In this document: one piece after another, positions 41,645 to 47,679 of the stretch
Position numbering within the stretch: position 1 is the first letter of the stretch
How the letters are laid out: each line of letters starts with the position of its first letter
DNA from: Thermococcus sp.
Lineage (GTDB): Archaea > Methanobacteriota_B > Thermococci > Thermococcales > Thermococcaceae
Length of the DNA: 47,679 bases
Reading direction: 5' to 3'
Assembly (NCBI RefSeq): GCF_027012695.1
Contig: NZ_JALUYR010000138.1
Span: 1-47,679, forward strand
The notes under the pieces: generated by a model
Told to the model about the DNA's origin: nothing
The model's database searches: none
What the model saw: the letters and a program-made list of their open reading frames with translations, nothing else
Made by a program: the position numbers and the translations under genes

Positions 41645-42202
41645 ATGGGATCACGGGCCGGTCTCTACCACCTGCTCATCGGCCTCGCCTTCACCCTGAC
41701 CCAGCCAGGTGCGATAGCCTTCGCCAACTGGGATGCCCCCTATGGTTTCTACAAGGACCTCTCCGCCTGGATGGCCTCGGCTGGAGCATTTCTCCTTCTG
41801 GTCGCGGCCTACGGGTTCATCCAGTGGAGGAAGGGAAAACTTGGCCCCCTACACCCTCTCCTGGCAGGTATCCTGGCTATCGTTACCCTCGCTATCGGTT
41901 ACTGGGCGGAAGGCCTTGTCGGAGGAAACTACGGAAGTTCCAGCGTCCTGTTCTTCATCATCGGCAGTTTTCTAGGGCTGATTCTGGCCCTGATGCTGTT
42001 TCCGGTGGCGCTGCTGGAAGCCATCACAGGCGGCCTTTACCACCCCTACGACCGGCCCCTTGTCGTAGCGTGGCTTGTTTCGGTTCTCATCACCCTGGCT
42101 CTCCTGGTGCCTTATCTCAGGTCACGGCACGGGAAGGCCAAGTCCTTTGAGAACCATCCTGATGGCCAGGAGCGTCATGACCACAGCAAAGGCCCCCTTT
42201 AG
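41645..42202 (+). CDS. polytopic membrane protein of unknown function
   Basis: A 185-residue protein with about five membrane segments (LYHLLIGLAFTLTQPGAIAF, FLLLVAAYGFIQW, LAGILAIVTLAIGYW, VLFFIIGSFLGLILALML and VAWLVSVLITLALLVPYL) and a soluble His/Lys-rich tail. It lies between the two TauE copies in opposite orientation, and its 3' end overlaps the second by 81 bases. No family recognised. Confidence 0.65.
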   Translation: MGSRAGLYHLLIGLAFTLTQPGAIAFANWDAPYGFYKDLSAWMASAGAFLLLVAAYGFIQWRKGKLGPLHPLLAGILAIVTLAIGYWAEGLVGGNYGSSSVLFFIIGSFLGLILALMLFPVALLEAITGGLYHPYDRPLVVAWLVSVLITLALLVPYLRSRHGKAKSFENHPDGQERHDHSKGPL

Positions 42203-42892
42203 GGATTCGGCCCTCGTTCTCCGCGCTATCATCGCCCCCATCTGGGCCCCCACAATCAGCCCCGGCACGAGGAGAACCAGCCACCGAACCTCAACGTTGC
42301 CAAGCATGTAGTGTTTCAACGCCCCCGCGGTTGCGGTAAAGACTATGGCGAAGCTCGAGGTCGCGACGGCGTAGTGTATCGGGAGGCCTAGGTAGGTCAA
42401 CAACGGCACGTTGATTATTCCCCCTCCAACACCCAGCAAACCGCTGATAATTCCGGAGAATAAACCGCCCAGGGGAAGGATGCGATAGTTAATCCGGATC
42501 TCGCTGGGTCTAACCTCCCCGGGCTCAACGCTCCTCTTCCTGTAGATCCTCAGGGCGACTATCAGCAGGGCCAGTCCAAAGAGGACCTTCATTCCGGAGG
42601 CGCTTATGAAGGAGGTCATCCAGGCCCCGAGATAGGCCCCGGGAACCGCGGTCAGGGCCAGGAGCAGACCCGCCCGGTAGTGGATCCGTCTCTGGCGATG
42701 GTAGGCTATGGCCGAGCTGAGGGAAGTAAAAACAACCGCGGCGCTCGAGGTTCCGACGGCGCGATGTATCTCCACGCCGAGGAAATTGAGGGTGGGGACT
42801 ATTAGGAAACCCCCTCCTAGGCCGAACATCGCCGCGAGGATCCCTATGAATACCCCAGCGACGAAATAGCCGGCGTATCTCAGAACGTCCAC
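42122..42892 (-). CDS. TauE/SafE family anion exporter, second copy
   Basis: A 256-residue membrane protein. AAMFGLGGGFLIVPTLNFLG and IISGLLGVGGGIINVPLLTY mark the family. The start is GTG at 42892 with GGTGGG upstream, overlapping the stop of the preceding gene, so it belongs to the dehydrogenase operon. Substrate unknown. Confidence 0.87.
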   Translation of the reverse strand: MDVLRYAGYFVAGVFIGILAAMFGLGGGFLIVPTLNFLGVEIHRAVGTSSAAVVFTSLSSAIAYHRQRRIHYRAGLLLALTAVPGAYLGAWMTSFISASGMKVLFGLALLIVALRIYRKRSVEPGEVRPSEIRINYRILPLGGLFSGIISGLLGVGGGIINVPLLTYLGLPIHYAVATSSFAIVFTATAGALKHYMLGNVEVRWLVLLVPGLIVGAQMGAMIARRTRAESLKGAFAVVMTLLAIRMVLKGLGLPVP

Positions 42893-42902
42893 CTCGACCC
42901 AC

Positions 42903-43349
42903 CTACCACTCGAAGACCACTGCCTCTATCAGCTTCGTTAAAGCGTCAACGTCCTCCTCCGAGTCCCCCACGAGTAGTATTCCCCCAAAGTCTCCCCTCT
43001 CGAAGGGGATCCCGTTCTTCTCCGCTATGCTGATGACCCTTTCAGGGACGTGGCCAAGGACGATGCCGCCTTTTCCCGGCCTGAAGGATACCCCTATGAC
43101 CTCTCCATCAAACTCCGGCCTGAATCCAAAGGCGAAGACGTTCCTTCCGGGGATATCATGGTCTGTCAGGTCCTCGATAGCCCGCAGGAAAGCTTTGATC
43201 ACGGGTTCATCATCCAGGCCAGGGACGAAAAAGGCAATCCTGTCCCCGGTTCCGCTCTCCTCGTCAACCATCTCGAAGACGACCCCATCACCGATCCTGA
43301 TGGGCTTTCCGTAGGGATCCAGGGCTTCTATGAGTTCATCCGGCCCCAT
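42903..43349 (-). CDS. 148-residue soluble protein, function unknown
   Basis: Starts MGPDELIEALDPYGKP after GGTGGTAAA, nine bases downstream of the dehydrogenase stop. It has an alpha/beta pattern (GDRIAFFVPGLDDEP, GGIVLGHVPERVISIAEK, GGILLVGDSEEDVD) and ends VFEW. Being in an operon with a hydroxyacid dehydrogenase and a TauE exporter it may help metabolise or move an organic acid. I recognise no family. Confidence 0.7.
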   Translation of the reverse strand: MGPDELIEALDPYGKPIRIGDGVVFEMVDEESGTGDRIAFFVPGLDDEPVIKAFLRAIEDLTDHDIPGRNVFAFGFRPEFDGEVIGVSFRPGKGGIVLGHVPERVISIAEKNGIPFERGDFGGILLVGDSEEDVDALTKLIEAVVFEW

Positions 43350-43358
43350 TTTACCACC

Positions 43359-44360
43359 TCAGAGCATCTTAACCTTCTCCGGCGGACGGATTTTGAGAAC
43401 CTCGGGGTTTACGAGATCCTCCGGAACCTCGCCCCTTAGGACGGCGAGCAGATTCCTCACCGCCTGAAAGCCCATGTCCTCCATGGCCTCCTTAGAGAGA
43501 CCGGCGTAGTGGGGCGTTAATACGGTCTCCCACTCGTATTCAAAGAGTTCGTGCTCCTGAACGGGCTCCCTCTCGAAAACATCGGTCGCGTAGCCCTTGA
43601 GCCTGCCCTCTTCGAGGGCCCTGACGATGGCCCTTTCATCAACCAGCGTCCCGCGCCCTATGTTCACCAGGTACTTGCCCTCGAGGAGCTTTGCCCTCTT
43701 CTCATTGATGATGTGGTAGGTTTCCGGTGTTGCGGGAAGCGCGAGGATGACTATGTCGCTCTCCCTGAGAACCTCGTCGAGCGTCCTGTAGACGGCTCCA
43801 ACCTCCTTCTCTATGTCCTCCTTCCTCGACCGGGACCAGTAGAGTACCTCCGTCCCCATTGCCCTCATCCTTCGCGCTATGGCCTTTCCTATGGCTCCCA
43901 TTCCGAGGATTCCGACCCTTTTGCCGTAGACGGTCTCTATCTCCTTGAAGCTGCTCCAGACGGTCCTGTGGGAGTCCCACTTTCCGGAGCGAATGAACTT
44001 ATCTGCGTAGGCTATCTTCCGGAGGAGAGCTATCGTTAAGCCGACCGCGAACTCGGCAACCGCCTCGCTCAACCATCCCGAGACCTTGGTGACGTATATT
44101 CCCCTCTCCGTTGCTTTCTTCACGTCAACGTGGTCGTAGCCAGCGGAGTGACAGCTTATCACCTTGAGCCGTTCGGCCCTTTCGATGACCTCCCCCGGAA
44201 CGGGGGTGAGTGGCGAAACTATAAGCCCGTCGTAGTCCTTTATTATCTCCTTGAGCTTCTCAACGTTCGGGTAGAGAACGATGTCAACGTCCGTGTACCT
44301 TTTCAGTTCCTCGAGGGGTTTGCTCTTCATCTTAAACGTAACCAGAACCCTCGGCCTCAT
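43359..44360 (-). CDS. D-isomer-specific 2-hydroxyacid dehydrogenase
   Basis: A 333-residue NAD(P)-dependent enzyme. The dinucleotide motif is VGILGMGAIGKAIA; catalytic residues are Arg in NIGRGTLVDE, Glu in DVFEREP and His in LTPHYAGLS. AGYDHVDV in the substrate domain is typical of the glyoxylate/hydroxypyruvate-reductase group, though phosphoglycerate dehydrogenase cannot be excluded. ATG has GGTGGTGTT upstream. First gene of a three-gene operon. Confidence 0.9.
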   Translation of the reverse strand: MRPRVLVTFKMKSKPLEELKRYTDVDIVLYPNVEKLKEIIKDYDGLIVSPLTPVPGEVIERAERLKVISCHSAGYDHVDVKKATERGIYVTKVSGWLSEAVAEFAVGLTIALLRKIAYADKFIRSGKWDSHRTVWSSFKEIETVYGKRVGILGMGAIGKAIARRMRAMGTEVLYWSRSRKEDIEKEVGAVYRTLDEVLRESDIVILALPATPETYHIINEKRAKLLEGKYLVNIGRGTLVDERAIVRALEEGRLKGYATDVFEREPVQEHELFEYEWETVLTPHYAGLSKEAMEDMGFQAVRNLLAVLRGEVPEDLVNPEVLKIRPPEKVKML

Positions 44361-44415
44361 AACACCACCTTGAGACCTCTATCGAAACGACCCTAATAAG
44401 ATTTCCGGCCCCGGG

Positions 44416-44430
44416 AAAGCTTAAAAACTC
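44416..44430 (+). promoter_or_regulatory. TATA box of proS
   Basis: AAGCTTAAAAAC (44417-44428) is a good TATA box, about 33-40 bases before the ATG at 44459. Confidence 0.5.
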
Positions 44431-44458
44431 CTCCCTGTTTTCCCTTTAGGTGGTGGTC

Positions 44459-45907
44459 ATGGGAAAGGTGAGGCGTGAGAAGTGGAGCAACGAGTTCAGC
44501 GAGTGGTACAACGAGATCCTCGAAACGGCGGGAATAATAGACAAGCGCTATCCCGTCAAGGGAATGAACGTCTGGCTCCCCTACGGTCTCAGGATTATGC
44601 GTAACATCGAGGCGTTCATAAGGGCCGAAATGGAGAGAACCGGCCATGATGAGGTCCTCTTCCCCGCTCTCATTCCCGAAACGGAGTTCCAGAAGGAGGC
44701 CGAGCACATAAAGGGGTTTGAGGACGAGGTTTACTGGGTCACGCATGCAGGTCTGGACCCCCTTGACGTAAGGCTCATCCTCCGACCCACGAGCGAGACC
44801 GCTATGTACTCCATGTTCTCCCTCTGGATCCGCTCCCACGCCGATTTACCCTTCAAGGTCTATCAGATAGTTAACGTCTACCGCTACGAGACCAAGCACA
44901 CGAGACCCCTCATCAGGGTTAGGGAAATCAGCCGGTTCTTTGAAGCCCACACCGCTCACGCTGACTTTGAAGACGCGGAGAGGCAGGTTAAGGAGGACCT
45001 CGAGATATTTGATAGACTCGCGAAGTTCCTTGCACTACCATACATAATCTCCAAACGCCCGGAATGGGACAAGTTCCCCGGTGCCTACTACTCCCTCGGG
45101 GCGGAGATAATGATGCCCGACGGCAGAACCCTCCAGATTGGCACGATGCACAATTACCGCCAGAACTTTGCAAGGGCCTACGACATAAAGTACGAGACGG
45201 AAACAGGTGAGCATGAGTACGTCCACCAGACGACCTTCGGAATGAGCGAGCGTCTTCTTGCCGCGGTCATATCCGTCCACGGCGACGACAACGGAATGGT
45301 TCTCCCGCCAACTATTGCCCCGATCCAGGTCGTAATCGTGCCCATACCGAAGAAAGATGCCAGCGTTGACGTCTTCGCCTACGCGAGGGAAATTGCCGAG
45401 GAGCTTAGAAAAGCCGGCTTCAGGGTTCACGTTGATGAACGCGACATAAGGCCGGGCAGGAAGTACTACGACTGGGAGCTCCGGGGCGTTCCCCTCAGAA
45501 TCGAGGTCGGCCCGAGGGACGTTGAAGGAAGGAAGGCGGTTATAGCGAGGCGCGACACGATGGAGAAGTTCACAGTCGAGCGCGAGAACGTCGTTGAAGA
45601 CGTCAGGAAGACCCTGGATGAGATTCACGAGAACCTTTACAACAGGGCAAAGGAGTTCCTCGAGGGCCACATCAAGCGCGTTGATACGATAGAAGAAGCT
45701 AAGGAGGTCTTCGAGGACAGGCGCGGAATAGTCGAGATTCCCTGGTGCGGAAGCGAGGAGTGCGGCCTTAAAATGGAGGAAGAGCTCGACGCCAAGATGC
45801 TCGGCGTTCCCTATCCGGAGGAAAAGGCTAAAGCTCCAGAGGGCAAGAGGTGTCCCGTCTGCGGCAGGGAGGCGAAGTTCATGGCGAGGTTCGCCAGAAC
45901 CTATTGA
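44459..45907 (+). CDS. proS: prolyl-tRNA synthetase, archaeal type
   Basis: A 482-residue class II synthetase of the ProRS-3/archaeal type. Motif 2 lies in [18 protein letters not shown], with [12 protein letters not shown] before it; the C-terminal zinc-type domain shows CGSEECG and [18 protein letters not shown], the family's C-terminal tyrosine end. The ATG at 44459 has GGTGGTGGTC just upstream. Confidence 0.97.
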   Translation: MGKVRREKWSNEFSEWYNEILETAGIIDKRYPVKGMNVWLPYGLRIMRNIEAFIRAEMERTGHDEVLFPALIPETEFQKEAEHIKGFEDEVYWVTHAGLDPLDVRLILRPTSETAMYSMFSLWIRSHADLPFKVYQIVNVYRYETKHTRPLIRVREISRFFEAHTAHADFEDAERQVKEDLEIFDRLAKFLALPYIISKRPEWDKFPGAYYSLGAEIMMPDGRTLQIGTMHNYRQNFARAYDIKYETETGEHEYVHQTTFGMSERLLAAVISVHGDDNGMVLPPTIAPIQVVIVPIPKKDASVDVFAYAREIAEELRKAGFRVHVDERDIRPGRKYYDWELRGVPLRIEVGPRDVEGRKAVIARRDTMEKFTVERENVVEDVRKTLDEIHENLYNRAKEFLEGHIKRVDTIEEAKEVFEDRRGIVEIPWCGSEECGLKMEEELDAKMLGVPYPEEKAKAPEGKRCPVCGREAKFMARFARTY

Positions 45908-45967
45908 TTTCCCATTTCTCACACCCCAGGACGTTACTTCCGGGCGTGCTGTGATGGAGGATGCCCT

Positions 45968-47578
45968 ATGATACTGGGACTCCACGACGGCCACGATGCG
46001 GGGGCCGTTCTCATCGACGGCAGGAGAATCTTCGCGGTGAACGAGGAGCGCCTGAACCGGGTTAAGAAATACCGCGGTTTCCCAGGACTGAGCGTGAGAA
46101 AGGTTCTTGAGATGGCGGGAGCCGACCCCGGGGAGATAGAGGTCATAGCAGTTGCCGGGGTTTTCAGAAGGCAGAAGCGACTCCTTGAACTCGAGAAGAA
46201 CCTGAGGACGGTTTTCGGGAAAGACTTCAAGAGGAGGGTCATCTTCGTTGAGCACCACCTGGCCCACTCCGCATCGGCCTACTACACCAGCGGCTGGAGG
46301 GACGCGATAGTTCTGAGCATTGACGCCGCAGGCGACGGGCTGAGCTCCTCAATTTACGTGGCCAGGGGGGGAGAGATGATCAGAATAGCCCAGAGCACTT
46401 ACCTTGATTCTCTCGGTGATTTCTATGCCTCGGCCACGGAGCTCCTCGGCTTCCGACCCATGAGACACGAGGGTAAAGTCATGAGCTTAGCCGCCTACGG
46501 ACGGCCGACCTACGACCTGAGTTCAATAATAGAGGTAACGGGACTGAGCTTTGACAACCACCTCAAGGTCATAGGGCTCGAGGCCACCAAAAGGCTCGCC
46601 GAGTTCTTTAACTACCCCCTAGAGCATTCCAGAAGAATAGCCGAGGAGATGAAGCGGGGGAACCTCAGGGGGAGCCTTCAGAGGAAGGCCATCGAGATAG
46701 CCGCGAGCGTCCAGCGGCACCTTGAAAAGCTCGTCGAAGAGCTCGGACTGAGGCTCAAGGACAGGGGGCTACCGGTGGCCTACGCCGGCGGGGTGGCCCA
46801 GAACGTCAAGGCCAACGCGGTTCTGAGAAAAATCTTCGGTGATGATAACCTGTGGGTCTTTCCGGCTATGGACGACGGAGGACTGGCCTTTGGTTCGGCT
46901 GCCTTCGTTAAGGCACAGATGGAGAGACTGGATGGGAAGTGGAAACCTTTCAGGCTTGAGCACGTCTACATGGGGCCCGGATATTCCAAGGATGATGTGG
47001 AGACTGTCCTCAGGAGGGAGGGCATTGAATACCTGGAAGCCGATGACGTTCCGGAGTTTCTCGCCGATGTCCTGGACGAGGGAAAGCTCGTCGGACTCTT
47101 TCAGGGGAGGATGGAGTACGGACCCAGAGCCCTGGGAAACCGCTCGATTTTAGCTGATCCGAGAGATGAAAGCGTTAAGGAAAGGCTCAACCTTGCCCTC
47201 CGAAGGGACGTTTTCCAGCCCTTCGCTCCTTCGCTCCTCCCGGAGAGGGCTGAAGAATACCTGGAGGACCTCGGCGGAAACCCCAACGAGTTCATGACGA
47301 TGAGCTACCTTGCAAGCGGGACTTTCAGGGAGCTCGCCCCGGCCGTAGTTCACGTCGACGGAACGACGAGACCACAGGCCGTGAGAAGGGAAGTAAATCC
47401 CACCTACCATTCCATCATTAAAAAATTCGAGAAGAAAACGGGTATCGGTGCGGTTCTGAACACGAGCTTTAACCTTCACGGCGAACCGATAGTCTGCTCG
47501 CCGGAGGACGCCCTACGAACCTTCAGAAAAGCAGGACTGGACCTCCTTTTCATTGAGGGCTTTGTAGTATCACGGTGA
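45968..47578 (+). CDS. carbamoyltransferase of the NodU/CmcH/TobZ family
   Basis: A 536-residue two-domain enzyme. The N-terminal YrdC-unrelated Kae1-like domain reads ILGLHDGHDAGAVLIDG and VEHHLAHSASAYY (iron/metal His pair) then SIDAAGDG. The C-terminal domain includes QGRMEYGPRALGNRSILADP, the substrate and carbamoyl-adenylate site, and VLNTSFNLHGEPIVCSPEDA. It moves a carbamoyl group to a hydroxyl on a sugar or secondary metabolite. No biosynthetic cluster adjoins it in the window; it could decorate lipid or glycan. Full length for the family. Confidence 0.9.
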   Translation: MILGLHDGHDAGAVLIDGRRIFAVNEERLNRVKKYRGFPGLSVRKVLEMAGADPGEIEVIAVAGVFRRQKRLLELEKNLRTVFGKDFKRRVIFVEHHLAHSASAYYTSGWRDAIVLSIDAAGDGLSSSIYVARGGEMIRIAQSTYLDSLGDFYASATELLGFRPMRHEGKVMSLAAYGRPTYDLSSIIEVTGLSFDNHLKVIGLEATKRLAEFFNYPLEHSRRIAEEMKRGNLRGSLQRKAIEIAASVQRHLEKLVEELGLRLKDRGLPVAYAGGVAQNVKANAVLRKIFGDDNLWVFPAMDDGGLAFGSAAFVKAQMERLDGKWKPFRLEHVYMGPGYSKDDVETVLRREGIEYLEADDVPEFLADVLDEGKLVGLFQGRMEYGPRALGNRSILADPRDESVKERLNLALRRDVFQPFAPSLLPERAEEYLEDLGGNPNEFMTMSYLASGTFRELAPAVVHVDGTTRPQAVRREVNPTYHSIIKKFEKKTGIGAVLNTSFNLHGEPIVCSPEDALRTFRKAGLDLLFIEGFVVSR

Positions 47579-47654
47579 GGTCCCTCTGAATTCGGGATTC
47601 CCCTCAGAAAAACATCCCTCCTCAAAAACCTCCCCTCCCCATTCCCCGAAAGTC

Positions 47655-47673
47655 TTTAGTAACGTTTTGTTAT
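47655..47673 (+). promoter_or_regulatory. second copy of the putative Phr operator
   Basis: TTTAGTAACGTTTTGTTAT differs at two of 19 positions from the prefoldin site at 33936-33954. It lies 77 bases after the carbamoyltransferase stop and six bases before the window end, so it probably belongs to a gene starting beyond the edge. Upstream the plus-strand TATA candidate is poor (GAAAGTCTTTAG), or the gene might be oriented otherwise. Confidence 0.45.
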
Positions 47674-47679
47674 CATCTC

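Noticed and set aside
45035..46267. 410-codon open frame on the minus strand
   Set aside because: Antisense to ProRS and the carbamoyltransferase start, with no ribosome site and no recognisable domain.

Overview
The window is a stretch of a Thermococcus-type (order Thermococcales) euryarchaeal chromosome. The support is concordant: archaeal FtsY, long-type FKBP, prefoldin, RaSEA, archaeal-type Cys/Met/Pro-tRNA synthetases, a ferredoxin-dependent 2-oxoacid oxidoreductase operon in the Pyrococcus order, GGTGAT-type ribosome binding sites, TATA boxes about 25 bases before starts, and a prolyl oligopeptidase whose catalytic Ser, Asp and His fall at 477, 560 and 592, the positions I recall for the P. 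furiosus enzyme. I do not assign a species. Genes are tightly packed; most gaps are under 100 bases.

Layout. 1-5 kb: the C-terminal part of an Lhr-type helicase, a KaiC/RadA-like ATPase and prolyl oligopeptidase. 5.0-5.7 kb: a decayed region with a frameshifted fragment of thiC. 5.7-10 kb: a zinc-ribbon/GNAT/ABC-ATPase fusion, two polytopic membrane proteins (DUF1624-like and CPBP) and an FKBP with a long charged tail. 10-15.5 kb: CysRS, a phosphoribosyltransferase, a small protein, a secreted HExGH protein and a membrane-tethered metal-binding lipocalin-unrelated TroA-type receptor without a transporter. 15.5-20.2 kb: a complete BMP/nucleoside-type ABC importer operon on the minus strand (receptor, ATPase, two permeases) ending in a clear terminator. 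20.3-21.8 kb: a small conserved protein, a box C/D guide RNA and FtsY.

21.8-25.3 kb is an AT-richer accessory block, all minus strand: a secreted C39-like peptidase, a membrane-anchored secreted protein, three tandem paralogous membrane proteins that all end in cysteine, and a 27-residue ORF with a strong ribosome binding site between two of them. It is the best candidate here for an undescribed system. 25.4-27.3 kb: SurE and RaSEA, divergent from one shared TATA region.

27.4-33.2 kb: one operon with a four-subunit 2-oxoglutarate:ferredoxin oxidoreductase (delta, alpha, beta, gamma) followed by a second alpha/beta/gamma set. A MNT nucleotidyltransferase and a 26-codon HEPN-like stub sit between the first beta and gamma genes. 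The two alpha genes share 74 identical bases, suggesting gene conversion. 33.1-34.9 kb: a prefoldin alpha/beta pair behind a likely heat-shock (Phr) operator, a DUF192 protein, and a second, wrecked MNT gene. 35-38 kb: an archaeal pterin-synthase homologue with an ExxHGH motif, a small protein and MetRS.

38-40.2 kb: a secreted coiled-coil protein with an acidic tail, co-transcribed with a membrane-spanning winged-helix regulator. 40.5-44.4 kb: a small protein, two TauE/SafE permeases around another membrane protein, and a hydroxyacid dehydrogenase operon. 44.4-47.6 kb: ProRS and a NodU/CmcH-type carbamoyltransferase. The last bases hold a second copy of the prefoldin operator motif, presumably serving a gene beyond the window. 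I saw no rRNA, tRNA, CRISPR array or intact insertion sequence.
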